Assembly: GCF_000403455.2 (NCBI RefSeq)
Contig: NZ_KE159715.1
Span: forward strand, 236,132 to 300,131
DNA: 64,000 nt
Origin: Dorea sp. 5-2
GTDB lineage: Bacteria > Bacillota > Clostridia > Lachnospirales > Lachnospiraceae
Direction: 5' to 3'
This document shows, piece by piece, positions 45,740 through 54,762 of the stretch. Both the position numbers and the translations under genes were made by a program. Position 1 is the stretch's first letter. The number at the start of each line of letters is the position of its first letter. The notes beneath the pieces were generated by a model. That model saw nothing but the letters and a program-made list of their open reading frames with translations. It did no database searches and was not told the origin of the DNA.

Positions 45740-47056
45740 ATGAGTGCAGGAAAACATGAACATATAATAAAAAGTGTACTTCCGGGCAGTATCGCGGCAG
45801 AATTGGAGATCGCGGCGGGGGACAGACTGATCGCCATTAATGAGCGTGAGATAGAGGATGTATTTGATTATCATTTTTACACCAATGATGAAGAATTGGT
45901 GCTGTTGATCAAGAAACCGGACGGTGAGGAATGGGAGCTTGAGATCGAGAAAGAATATGAGGAAGACCTGGGGATCGAGTTTGAGCAGGGACTGATGGAT
46001 GAGTACCGCTCCTGCAGGAACCGGTGTATGTTCTGCTTCATCGACCAGATGCCGGAGGGGATGCGGGATACCTTATATTTTAAGGACGATGATTCCAGGC
46101 TTTCCTTTCTGCAGGGGAATTATGTGACGCTCACGAATATGAGCGGCCATGATATCGACCGGATCATAAGATACCGTCTGGAACCCATTAATATATCCTT
46201 CCACACGACGAATCCGGAATTGAGATGCAGGATGCTGCACAATCGGTTTGCGGGGGAGGCGCTTAAGAATGTGGACAAGCTCTATGAAGGGGGCATCCAG
46301 ATGAACGGGCAGATCGTGCTGTGTAAGGGGATCAATGACGGTGAGGAGCTAGAGCGCAGCATCGAGAGCCTGACAAAGTATATCCCGTGCCTGCAGAGTG
46401 TGTCGGTGGTGCCGGTAGGGCTTACCAGATACCGGGACGGGCTGTATCCGCTGGAGCCTTTTCAGAGAGAGGATGCAAGGAGAGTCCTTAAGACGATCCA
46501 TAGATGGCAGGAGAGGCTCTATGAGGAATATGGGACGCATTTCATCCATGCAGGCGACGAGTGGTATATCCTTGCCGGGGAAGAGCTGCCGGAAGAAGAG
46601 CGGTATGACGGCTATCTGCAGCTGGAGAATGGCGTAGGGATGCTGCGGCTGCTTGAGGAGGAGTTCCGGGAGGCATATGAAGGAGCAGAGGGAGACCAAA
46701 GGAAGAGAGAAGTCTCTATCGCGACAGGGCTTCTGGCGGCTCCTTATATCCAAAGGATGGCAGAGCAGCTTGCAGTCAAGTATCCGAAGACGGAGATACA
46801 TGTGTATCCGATCCGGAATGATTTCTTCGGAGAGCTGATCACGGTGTCCGGGCTGATCACGGGACAGGATCTGATCCGCCAGCTTCGGGGGCGGGAATTA
46901 GGGGAGAGGCTTTTGCTTCCCTGCAATATGTTCCGCAGCGGAGAAGAGGTATTTTTGGATGATGTTACGCTCTCAGAGGTGGAAGAGGCTTTACAAGTGG
47001 AGGCATATATTGTAAAATCAAGCGGACGAGATCTTATGGAAGCGGTTATTGCATAG
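45740..47056 (+). CDS. DUF512 radical SAM protein with PDZ-like N-terminus
   Basis: 438 residues. Residues 8-60 resemble a PDZ domain ([22 protein letters not shown]). The radical SAM-type cluster motif CRNRCMFC (CxxxCxxC) is near residue 93, followed by a barrel with [11 protein letters not shown]. The last 100 residues are the DUF512 domain, with the RVRFLPV-like end changed to a [12 protein letters not shown] motif. Members are common in Firmicutes just upstream of der and are of unknown function; a link to ribosome assembly is inferred from the conserved neighbour. der follows within 50 bp. Confidence 0.85.
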   Translation: MSAGKHEHIIKSVLPGSIAAELEIAAGDRLIAINEREIEDVFDYHFYTNDEELVLLIKKPDGEEWELEIEKEYEEDLGIEFEQGLMDEYRSCRNRCMFCFIDQMPEGMRDTLYFKDDDSRLSFLQGNYVTLTNMSGHDIDRIIRYRLEPINISFHTTNPELRCRMLHNRFAGEALKNVDKLYEGGIQMNGQIVLCKGINDGEELERSIESLTKYIPCLQSVSVVPVGLTRYRDGLYPLEPFQREDARRVLKTIHRWQERLYEEYGTHFIHAGDEWYILAGEELPEEERYDGYLQLENGVGMLRLLEEEFREAYEGAEGDQRKREVSIATGLLAAPYIQRMAEQLAVKYPKTEIHVYPIRNDFFGELITVSGLITGQDLIRQLRGRELGERLLLPCNMFRSGEEVFLDDVTLSEVEEALQVEAYIVKSSGRDLMEAVIA

Positions 47057-47103
47057 GAATGATACCCTATGAGAAGGAAGAAAATAAGAACAGGAGACAG
47101 AAT

Positions 47104-48432
47104 ATGAATAAACCAGTAGTGGCAATCGTAGGAAGGCCTAATGTAGGCAAGTCAACTCTTTTTAACGCACTTGCCGGCGAGATGATTTCCATTGTAAAGG
47201 ATACGCCCGGGGTGACCAGGGACCGGATCTATGCGGATGTCTCATGGCTTGATAAGGAATTTACACTGGTAGATACCGGAGGTATCGAACCGGAGAGTAA
47301 GGATATCATATTGTCCCAGATGCGGGAACAGGCACAGATCGCCATTGATACGGCAGATGTGATCATATTCCTGACAGATGTGCGCCAGGGGCTTGTGGAC
47401 GCCGACTCTAAGGTGGCGGAAATGCTGAGGAAATCAGCGAAGCCGGTGGTGCTGGTCGTGAATAAGGTGGACAGTTTTGAGAAGTTCATGACGGACGTGT
47501 ATGAATTCTATAATCTTGGGATCGGCGATCCCATGCCCGTCTCATCGGCGTCGCGTCTTGGGATCGGAGACATGTTAGATGAAGTAGTGAAGTATTTTCC
47601 GGAAGGGGCAGGAGAGGAAGAGGACGACGACAGGCCCCGTGTGGCGATCGTCGGTAAGCCAAATGTCGGAAAGTCCTCGATCATCAATAAGCTTCTCGGC
47701 GAACAGCGGGTGATCGTGTCGGATATAGCGGGGACTACCAGAGACGCGATCGACACGGATATCGTGCATAACGGGAAGGAGTATGTATTCATTGATACGG
47801 CGGGGCTTCGAAGGAAGAGCAAGATCAAGGAGGAGCTGGAACGCTACAGCATTATCCGTGCGGTGTCGGCGGTGGAGCGCGCCGATGTGGTGCTGATGGT
47901 GATCGACGCGGTGGAAGGCGTGACGGAGCAAGACGCCAAGATCGCCGGGATCGCCCATGAGCGCGGCAAGGGGATCATCATCGTGGTCAACAAATGGGAC
48001 GCCATCGAGAAGAATGATAAGACCATGCGGGAGTATGAAAGTGAGGTCCGCCGGGTGTTGTCGTTCATGCCTTATGCGCAGGTCATGTATGTGTCTGCCC
48101 TGACCGGACAGCGTCTCGCCAAGCTGTACGATATGATCGATATGGTGATCGAGAACCAGTCTCTGCGGGTGGCGACAGGCGTGCTCAACGAGATCATGAT
48201 GGAAGCGGTGGCGATGCAGCAGCCGCCGTCCGACAAGGGAAAGAGGCTGAAGCTTTATTATATCACGCAGGTATCGGTGAAGCCTCCGACATTCGTGATC
48301 TTTGTAAATGACAAGGAATTGATGCATTTTTCATATACCAGGTATCTGGAGAATAAGATCCGGGAGGCATTTGGATTCAAAGGAACTTCATTGAAATTCT
48401 TTATAAGAGAGAGAAAAGAGAAGGGGCGCTAG
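47104..48432 (+). CDS. der: ribosome biogenesis GTPase Der (EngA)
   Basis: Two tandem GTPase domains and a C-terminal KH-like domain, needed for 50S subunit assembly. 442 residues from ATG 47104 (AGGAG ahead; the frame runs to 47059 without support). First G domain: [19 protein letters not shown]. Second: [22 protein letters not shown]. The C-terminus has [12 protein letters not shown], typical of Der. It is followed by plsY with 1 bp between them, a conserved arrangement of Firmicutes. Confidence 0.97.
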   Translation: MNKPVVAIVGRPNVGKSTLFNALAGEMISIVKDTPGVTRDRIYADVSWLDKEFTLVDTGGIEPESKDIILSQMREQAQIAIDTADVIIFLTDVRQGLVDADSKVAEMLRKSAKPVVLVVNKVDSFEKFMTDVYEFYNLGIGDPMPVSSASRLGIGDMLDEVVKYFPEGAGEEEDDDRPRVAIVGKPNVGKSSIINKLLGEQRVIVSDIAGTTRDAIDTDIVHNGKEYVFIDTAGLRRKSKIKEELERYSIIRAVSAVERADVVLMVIDAVEGVTEQDAKIAGIAHERGKGIIIVVNKWDAIEKNDKTMREYESEVRRVLSFMPYAQVMYVSALTGQRLAKLYDMIDMVIENQSLRVATGVLNEIMMEAVAMQQPPSDKGKRLKLYYITQVSVKPPTFVIFVNDKELMHFSYTRYLENKIREAFGFKGTSLKFFIRERKEKGR

Positions 48433-48433
48433 T

Positions 48434-49078
48434 ATGGAACGTTTGGTAAGTGTGGTGATCGGTTATGTGTTTGGGTTATTACAGACAGGATACCTGTATG
48501 GAAAGATACACCATGTGGATATCCGTAAGCAGGGAAGCGGGAATGCGGGAACGACCAACGCGCTTCGGACGATGGGATGGAAAGCGGGAGTCGTGACGCT
48601 GCTTGGCGACGCCTTCAAGTGTGTGTTCGCGGTGCTGCTGGTGCGCTTCCTCTACAAAGGATCCCATGGGGACATGCTGCCGCTTCTGTCTATGTATGCG
48701 GGCATGGGCGCGGTGTTGGGGCATAACTATCCGTTCTATATGAAGTTTAAAGGCGGAAAGGGGATCGCGACGACGGCAGGGCTTCTGTTAAGTACGACCA
48801 ATGCGTGGATGGTGCTCATCTGTCTGTGTGTATTCTTAGGCATCGTGGCAGGAACGAAGTATGTGTCGGTGGGATCTCTGGCGGTGGTGATCCTTTATCT
48901 CGGGGAAGTCATCTATCTGGGGCAGACCGGGGTGTATGGGATCGCGCAGGATTATCTCTATGAGATGTATGGGATCGCGGCGTTTCTGATGGTGTCGGCA
49001 TTTTTCAAGCACAGGGCGAATATTAAGAGGCTGATGTCCGGAACGGAGAATAAGCTCAGTGTGGGGAAGAGTAAGTAA
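48434..49078 (+). CDS. plsY: acyl-phosphate glycerol-3-phosphate acyltransferase
   Basis: First step of membrane phospholipid synthesis, acylating glycerol 3-phosphate. 214 residues, about five or six spans. The motifs are SGNAGTTNALR (PlsY motif 1), GHNYPFYMKFKGGKG (motif 2) and a C-terminal FKHRANIKRL. Its substrate is made by the adjacent gpsA. It starts 1 bp after the der stop. Confidence 0.95.
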   Translation: MERLVSVVIGYVFGLLQTGYLYGKIHHVDIRKQGSGNAGTTNALRTMGWKAGVVTLLGDAFKCVFAVLLVRFLYKGSHGDMLPLLSMYAGMGAVLGHNYPFYMKFKGGKGIATTAGLLLSTTNAWMVLICLCVFLGIVAGTKYVSVGSLAVVILYLGEVIYLGQTGVYGIAQDYLYEMYGIAAFLMVSAFFKHRANIKRLMSGTENKLSVGKSK

Positions 49079-49135
49079 GAGATGGCGCCCGTGCGGGCAG
49101 AAGATATAAAATAATCAGAAAGGAACAGGAAAGGT

Positions 49136-50149
49136 ATGGCAAATGTAGGAATTATGGGAGCAGGGAGCTGGGGAACTGCGCTGGCTTTGCTGCTGCACAG
49201 GAATGGACACCAGGTAACGGTGTGGTCCATCAGTGAAGAGGAAGTAAAGATGCTCTCGGAAAAGAGGGAGCATGTGAGTAAGCTGCCCGGAGTAAAGATA
49301 CCGGAGGATATGGCGTTTACAACGGATGTGGAGAGCACCGTGAAGGGGAAGGATTTTCTCGTGCTGGCTGTGCCGTCTCCATTTACACGGAATACGGCGC
49401 GCAGTATGAGCCCGTATGTGGCGGAAGGACAGATCATCGTCGATGTGGCGAAGGGGATCGAAGAGAGTACGTTGATGACCCTTTCCCAGCAGATCGAGCA
49501 GGAGATCCCGCAGGCGGATGTGGCGGTCCTCTCAGGGCCAAGCCATGCGGAGGAGGTTGGGCGAGGACTTCCGACGATCGTAGTGGTGGGTTCGAAGAAG
49601 GAGGAGACAGCCCGGTATCTGCAGGAGATGTTCATGAATGAGGTGTTCCGTGTATACACCAGTCCGGATATGCTCGGCATGGAGCTTGGCGGTTCTCTTA
49701 AGAATGTTATCGCGCTTGCCGCGGGAATTGCGGACGGTCTGGGATATGGCGATAACACGAAGGCGGCGCTGATCACCAGAGGGATCGCGGAGATCGCACG
49801 GCTGGGCGTGAAGATGGGCGGCGCGATCGAGAGCTTCACTGGGCTTACGGGAATCGGCGACCTGATCGTGACCTGTGCCAGTGTCCACAGCCGTAACCGG
49901 AAGGCGGGATACCTTATGGGACAGGGACGTTCGATGCAGGAGGCGATGGATGAAGTACAGATGGTAGTAGAAGGCGTATATTCAGCCAAAGCTGCAGTGA
50001 AGCTCGGGAAGGAGTACAAAGTATCGCTTCCGATCATTGATAAAGTAAGTGAAGTGCTGTTTGAAGGAAAGGATCCAAGAGAAGCGGTGAATGAGCTGAT
50101 GCTCCGGGACGGCAGGACCGAGCATAATGCGCTGCACTGGGAGAAGTAG
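49136..50149 (+). CDS. gpsA: glycerol-3-phosphate dehydrogenase [NAD(P)+]
   Basis: Reduces dihydroxyacetone phosphate to glycerol 3-phosphate, the substrate of PlsY. 337 residues: NAD(P) motif GAGSWGTAL at 6-14, SGPSHAEEV, catalytic lysine in GSLKNVIALAAG, and the KAALITRG and TGIGDLIVTC motifs. It lies 57 bp after plsY, so two linked steps of phospholipid synthesis are encoded together. AAAGGAACAGGAAAGG precedes the start. Confidence 0.96.
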   Translation: MANVGIMGAGSWGTALALLLHRNGHQVTVWSISEEEVKMLSEKREHVSKLPGVKIPEDMAFTTDVESTVKGKDFLVLAVPSPFTRNTARSMSPYVAEGQIIVDVAKGIEESTLMTLSQQIEQEIPQADVAVLSGPSHAEEVGRGLPTIVVVGSKKEETARYLQEMFMNEVFRVYTSPDMLGMELGGSLKNVIALAAGIADGLGYGDNTKAALITRGIAEIARLGVKMGGAIESFTGLTGIGDLIVTCASVHSRNRKAGYLMGQGRSMQEAMDEVQMVVEGVYSAKAAVKLGKEYKVSLPIIDKVSEVLFEGKDPREAVNELMLRDGRTEHNALHWEK

Positions 50150-50345
50150 CCGGTACGGCGTTTTGGATGTCAGACAATGATAGAATAGAGGGGGAGTCTG
50201 TGGCTTCCGGGGAGTTGACGGCTGTGGCGGCTGTCCGTACCGTTCCCGGCATAGGCTCGCCTTTTAAAGTTTGCGGTCCTGCGGACAGTGACAGGAGAAT
50301 TGATTCGTGAGACGAAAGAATATATAGCGGTGAAAGAGGATAAGA

Positions 50346-52304
50346 ATGACTAGACGAGAGATAAAAGGCAGAGCAAGGAAGGCAGTTAAGAGACACTATA
50401 TGATTCTGGTAATGACCGGATTGATCGCGATATTTCTGGGGGTACAGGGTTCAAGCTTTGATAACGCACTGAGGATGTATTCCGGCGGTACGGAGGATGC
50501 AGGTGCAGACATGGAAGCGGCGGACGCAGATATAAGCCCGCAGGAAGCGGGGGATACGGCGGACACGCGGGTCTCCATGGGAAGCACGGGGCTTATGGAT
50601 GTATTGGAGCACATCATGATGGGCGACCCGGAGAAGGGCAGGGAAATCTCGGAGAAGATCAGGCAGGAGGAGATCGAGAGGTCCGAACAAGGAAACCGGA
50701 TCTTGGGAAGAAGCCGGGGAGTCTTGTCGAAGGCGGTGAATGCGGTCACATCAGGTTCTCTGTTCGTGATGTTTGTATCCGGTATCAATTCCATATCGGG
50801 TTCGGAGAATCTGGGCAGCCTGATCCTGGTGATCCTGGCGCTTGCGGGAGTGGCAGGTTTCTATATCCTGGTGGTCAATACCTATGCGGTCATCTCAGCC
50901 AGGATGTTTCTGGAGGGAAGGTGTTATGAGAAGTTGCCGATCCAGCGGTTCATATTCCTGCTGCGTGCGAAGCGGTGGCTGAAAGTCTCGGCGGCGATGC
51001 TCTTGTGCGCCATGTATCAGTTCTTCTGGTCGCTTACGGTCATCGGCGGAATGATCAAATATTATTCTTATTATCTGGTGCCGTATATCCTTGCGGAGAA
51101 TCCGGACCTGACGGGGCGGGAAGCGGTCAGGCTGTCCAGGCAGATGATGAGAGGGCATAAATGGGAATGCTTTGTGATGGAATGCTCCTTCATCGGCTGG
51201 TGGATCCTGGGGGCATTTACGATGGGGCTTAGTGAAGTGCTCTTCTCGATGCCTTATCAGTCTGCGACGTTCTGCGAATATTATGTGGAGCTTCGCGGCA
51301 GTGCGAAAGCGGCGGACATACTGGGAGCAGGATCGTTGAATGACAGATACCTGTATGAGCCGGCGTCCAGGGAGGCGCTGGAAGAAGCGTATGGGGATGC
51401 GATAGAATGGAAGAAGGATCTGGAAGTGGGAATGCCGCAGCCGGAGGGAATCCGGGGATTGCTCTCAGGCTGGCTTGGGATTTCCTTAAGTATTACGGAA
51501 GCGGACCGTGCCTATGAAGAGAACCGGGAGATACAGGTACGTCTTGGCATGCTCGACGATGTTGTGGAGGGAAAGCTCTATCCTGTGCGGTTATCCGGAT
51601 TCCCGGAGATAACGAGGCAGAAGAGGATAGAGATGTTTCACTATATGAGGCATTATTCGGTCTGGTCTCTGATCATGCTGTTCTTTGCCTTTTCTTTCAT
51701 CGGCTGGCTCTGGGAGGTGGGCATACATGTGGTGTTGGACGGAGTGTTCGTGAACCGCGGAACCTTTCACGGCCCATGGCTTCCGATCTACGGCGCGGGA
51801 GGGGTGCTGATCCTCACTGTGCTTAACAGGATCCGGAATCATCCGGTGGTGACATTCTTTAGTATCATGTTTCTGTGCGGCGTGGTGGAATATGGGACAT
51901 CGTATTATCTTGAGACTGTCTATGACGGGAAGAAATGGTGGGATTACAGCGGATATTTCCTGAATCTGAATGGACGGATCTGCGCGGAGGGCCTGCTGGT
52001 GTTCGGGATTGGCGGGATGGTCATCGTCTATGTCGCGGCGCCTCTTCTGGATAACTGGATCAGGGGGATAAAGAAACAGGCGCTGGTGTATTGCTGTCTG
52101 GCATTGTTGGGGCTGTATTTCGCGGACTGTGTATATTCTGCCGGACATCCCAACGAAGGCAAAGGGATTACGGATTATCAGCCGTTGGATTGTAAGAATA
52201 TAGACAAAAAGAGGAGTAGTGATCATTATGTTGGCAGTTATATTGTCTCCGTTGTACGTGTTGGTTCAGGTTTATATTGTAAGGTGGCTGATCCGGTGGC
52301 TTAG
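50346..52304 (+). CDS. polytopic membrane protein (DUF975 and CmpB-like ABC permease regions)
   Basis: 652 residues, two regions. Residues about 1-380 have DUF975-like transmembrane segments (ARKAVKRHYMILVMTGLIAIF; another run near 160-240) and a long charged extracellular insertion. Residues about 430-590 have the putative ABC permease/CmpB family (PF06541-like), with SFIGWLWEVG, RGTFHGPWLPIYG and FLCGVVEYGTSYYLE. No ATPase partner is nearby. The final 26 codons run 77 bp into the next gene, which is unusual. Fusion of two families may be real or may be a lost stop between genes. Function unknown. Confidence 0.7.
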   Translation: MTRREIKGRARKAVKRHYMILVMTGLIAIFLGVQGSSFDNALRMYSGGTEDAGADMEAADADISPQEAGDTADTRVSMGSTGLMDVLEHIMMGDPEKGREISEKIRQEEIERSEQGNRILGRSRGVLSKAVNAVTSGSLFVMFVSGINSISGSENLGSLILVILALAGVAGFYILVVNTYAVISARMFLEGRCYEKLPIQRFIFLLRAKRWLKVSAAMLLCAMYQFFWSLTVIGGMIKYYSYYLVPYILAENPDLTGREAVRLSRQMMRGHKWECFVMECSFIGWWILGAFTMGLSEVLFSMPYQSATFCEYYVELRGSAKAADILGAGSLNDRYLYEPASREALEEAYGDAIEWKKDLEVGMPQPEGIRGLLSGWLGISLSITEADRAYEENREIQVRLGMLDDVVEGKLYPVRLSGFPEITRQKRIEMFHYMRHYSVWSLIMLFFAFSFIGWLWEVGIHVVLDGVFVNRGTFHGPWLPIYGAGGVLILTVLNRIRNHPVVTFFSIMFLCGVVEYGTSYYLETVYDGKKWWDYSGYFLNLNGRICAEGLLVFGIGGMVIVYVAAPLLDNWIRGIKKQALVYCCLALLGLYFADCVYSAGHPNEGKGITDYQPLDCKNIDKKRSSDHYVGSYIVSVVRVGSGLYCKVADPVA

Positions 52305-53427
52305 CGCCTGCAGAAAGGAATTTCGCAGATACCGTTCCCGGTTGATCGTCTCTGCCGTGTATGTGTTCTTTGCCAGTGCGATGGGAGTCGGCTTCTTCCT
52401 GCCCGCCGGACCCATCAAGCGGTTCTTCGTGAAGATCGGCAACTACTGGCTTGGTATCCTGCTCTATACGATCCTGGTGGTGGGAGCGGCGGACGTCATC
52501 CATGTCATCTTGAAGCGGAGTAAGAGGATCAACCAGGAGAAGCTTAGAAGCTTCAAGGTCTTCGTCGTGTCGGGGATCATCTGTGCCGTCGGTATCGCGG
52601 CGCTCAGTATCTGGGGGATGATCAACGCGGGGAAAATATATACGACAAGATACGAGACGGTGATCGCCAAGGATGCAGGAGAGATAAAGCAGATGAAAGT
52701 GGTCATGGCGGCGGATCTGCATATGGGATATAACATCGGATGTGAGCATATACGGAAGATGGTGGAAAAGATCAATGCGGAGGATCCGGATCTGGTCGTT
52801 TTTGCCGGGGACATCTTCGACAATGAGTATGAGGCGCTGGAGGATCCGGAGGAATTGATCTCCATACTGCAAGGCATCAAGAGCAAGTACGGCGTGTATG
52901 CCTGCTATGGAAATCACGATATCAAGGAGAAGATCCTTGCCGGTTTCACTTTTGGCGGGAGCAGGAAGAAGGAAAGCGACGTCCGGATGGATGCGTTTCT
53001 TGAAAAAGCCAGGATCACACTGCTTCGGGACGAGTCGGTGATGATCGCGGACAGTATCTATCTCTATGGGCGTCCGGATCTGCATCGTCCGGGCAGAGGG
53101 ATCAAGACGCGGAAGACGCCGGAAGAGATCACGGCAGATATGGATCTGTCTAAGCCGGTCTTTGTCATCGATCATCAGCCAAAGGAGTTAGAGGAACTGA
53201 GTGATGCGGGAGTGGATCTGGATCTGTGCGGACATACCCACGACGGGCAGATGTTCCCGGGAAACCTCACGATCCGCCTGATGTGGGAGAATGCCTGTGG
53301 GTACATAAAGAAGGGCGATATGCACAATATCGTGACTTCCGGGGTAGGAATATTCGGACCGAATATGCGCGTCGGGACTGTCTCGGAGATCTGTTCGGTC
53401 ACGGTGAAGTTCGAGAAATCAAAATAG
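52228..53427 (+). CDS. membrane metallophosphoesterase (YkuE/YaeI-like)
   Basis: About 400 residues, with some four membrane spans in the first 140 and then a calcineurin-like phosphoesterase: AADLHMGY (metal motif 1), FAGDIFDNEYE (2), YGNHD (3), and the late CGHTHDGQMFPG (4). Homologues hydrolyse nucleotides or phospholipid diphosphates. The start is ATG 52228, 11 bp after GAGGAG; a GTG at 52219 is too close to the ribosome site. It overlaps the previous gene by 77 bp. Confidence 0.85.
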   Translation: MLAVILSPLYVLVQVYIVRWLIRWLSACRKEFRRYRSRLIVSAVYVFFASAMGVGFFLPAGPIKRFFVKIGNYWLGILLYTILVVGAADVIHVILKRSKRINQEKLRSFKVFVVSGIICAVGIAALSIWGMINAGKIYTTRYETVIAKDAGEIKQMKVVMAADLHMGYNIGCEHIRKMVEKINAEDPDLVVFAGDIFDNEYEALEDPEELISILQGIKSKYGVYACYGNHDIKEKILAGFTFGGSRKKESDVRMDAFLEKARITLLRDESVMIADSIYLYGRPDLHRPGRGIKTRKTPEEITADMDLSKPVFVIDHQPKELEELSDAGVDLDLCGHTHDGQMFPGNLTIRLMWENACGYIKKGDMHNIVTSGVGIFGPNMRVGTVSEICSVTVKFEKSK

Positions 53428-53476
53428 ATATAAAGAGATTCCGAGAGTAGATGGAAATGAGTTAGGAGGAAGCAGG

Positions 53477-54340
53477 ATGGAGTACAGAGGGTTAGAAGAG
53501 CTGGTGCGGAAGGTATTTTATGAGACAGAAGGGAATCATGTCATGGTCGAAAAGGAGGATGGAACAGCCGTGAGGCTTCAGATGTTCGAAGAACCTCTGA
53601 TGGGGATCGGATCGGCGGAGGATCCGATGTTTCTGGATTATAAGAAATTGGAGGCGGTGGGTCCCTGGCACCGTTCGCCTGCGCAGTGGCTGCCGGAGGC
53701 GAAGACGGTGGTGTCTTTATTCTTCCCGATCAGCGAAGAGGCAAGGAAGAGTAACCGGACGGAACCTAAGACGCCGTCCCTGGAATGGCTTTACTGCAGG
53801 ATCGAGGGAAATGAATTCCTGCGTTCTTTTATCGGCAGGCTCAGGGACTATCTCAGAGAAGCGGGGTATCCTGCCTGCGCGCCTGCGCTGGATGAACGGT
53901 TTCGGGCATTTATGGATCAGAAGCCGGATAACGGGGAGGATACGGCGGCAGATGGTTTTGCCCGAACGGTATATGGAAGTATGTGGTCGGAACGTCACGT
54001 GGCATATCTGTGCGGCCTTGGCACCTTCGGTCTGTCGAAGGGGATCATTACCCGCAAGGGGATGGCGGGAAGATTCGCAAGCCTTGTTACGGCGCTGGAG
54101 CTTCCCGCAGACGAACGTCCCTATAAGGGGTTATATGATTATTGTATCCGGTGCGGGGAATGTATCCGGCGGTGCCCGGTCCGGGCGATCTCGGAAGAAG
54201 GCAAGGAGCATAAGCCCTGTCATGACTGGCTGCTGCATGTGAAGAAGGAGTATGCGCCCCGTCTTGGCTGCGGCAAATGCCAGACGGCAGTACCCTGCGA
54301 AAGCGGGATCCCGCTTCGAAACGGATCATTTTCTTGTTGA
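53477..54340 (+). CDS. QueG-like 4Fe-4S protein (COG1600-like)
   Basis: 287 residues. The C-terminal third has a ferredoxin-like motif CIRCGECIRRCPVRAIS (first Cys about residue 223), a further Cys pair near the end (GCGKCQTAVPC), and ahead of it a GLGTFGLSKGIITRKG segment matching the catalytic region of epoxyqueuosine reductase (usual GKNTLLI). It may finish tRNA queuosine synthesis, which would link to tgt at 31.5 kb, or be a cobalamin-type reductase relative. The B12-binding residues cannot be judged by eye. AGGAGGAAGC precedes the ATG. Confidence 0.65.
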   Translation: MEYRGLEELVRKVFYETEGNHVMVEKEDGTAVRLQMFEEPLMGIGSAEDPMFLDYKKLEAVGPWHRSPAQWLPEAKTVVSLFFPISEEARKSNRTEPKTPSLEWLYCRIEGNEFLRSFIGRLRDYLREAGYPACAPALDERFRAFMDQKPDNGEDTAADGFARTVYGSMWSERHVAYLCGLGTFGLSKGIITRKGMAGRFASLVTALELPADERPYKGLYDYCIRCGECIRRCPVRAISEEGKEHKPCHDWLLHVKKEYAPRLGCGKCQTAVPCESGIPLRNGSFSC

Positions 54341-54364
54341 CAATCAGATAACCTGTGCTATAAT
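54337..54364 (+). promoter_or_regulatory. promoter of the thrS leader
   Basis: Perfect -35 TTGACA (54337-54342) and perfect -10 TATAAT (54359-54364) with a 16-bp spacer. It overlaps the stop codon of the QueG-like gene and begins the T-box transcript near 54371. Confidence 0.75.
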
Positions 54365-54370
54365 AGTGTG

Positions 54371-54680
54371 AAAGAAAACTAACACGCAGACGAGACGAGT
54401 AGGATGTGGAACATTACAGAGAGAGATGCCCGGAAGTGATCCGTATGAGATACAGGATTCCGGCGCTGAGAGCATCTTATAGCAGAAGCATTTGAAGACC
54501 AGCTCCGAGTGGCCCTAATCCGGTCCGGTGATTCCGTTACCATCTAATGAAGTGGTTATCCGCGCAGGAGGATAGCAAGAAGGGTGGAACCGCGGCTAAG
54601 ATTTGATCATGGTGTTTCCTGGTTAAGAGATCTGACCCGCCCCTTATGATTCTTGGGAGTCGTAAGGGGCGTTTTTTTGT
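54371..54680 (+). promoter_or_regulatory. T-box riboswitch of thrS
   Basis: A 310-nt leader that binds uncharged tRNA and lets transcription read through when the cognate tRNA is uncharged. The conserved T-box sequence AGGGTGGAACCGCG is at 54581-54594. A terminator hairpin (54638-54649 with 54660-54671, 12 bp with one wobble) and a seven-T run (54672-54678) follow. Stem I can be drawn from AGATGC near 54421 to GCATCT near 54470. A threonine specifier should read ACN; the ACA at 54450-54452 is a candidate, not proven. Confidence 0.92.
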
Positions 54681-54762
54681 GATAAACGGCTTCCCGGCTA
54701 TGGCTGCCCGCTCCGAAAGAATCGGTTATTGAGACATAAGAAATGGAAAGGAAGGAACAGAT

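Noticed and set aside
50167..50310. Possible 47-residue ORF in the gpsA downstream gap
   Set aside because: No ribosome site and no motif.
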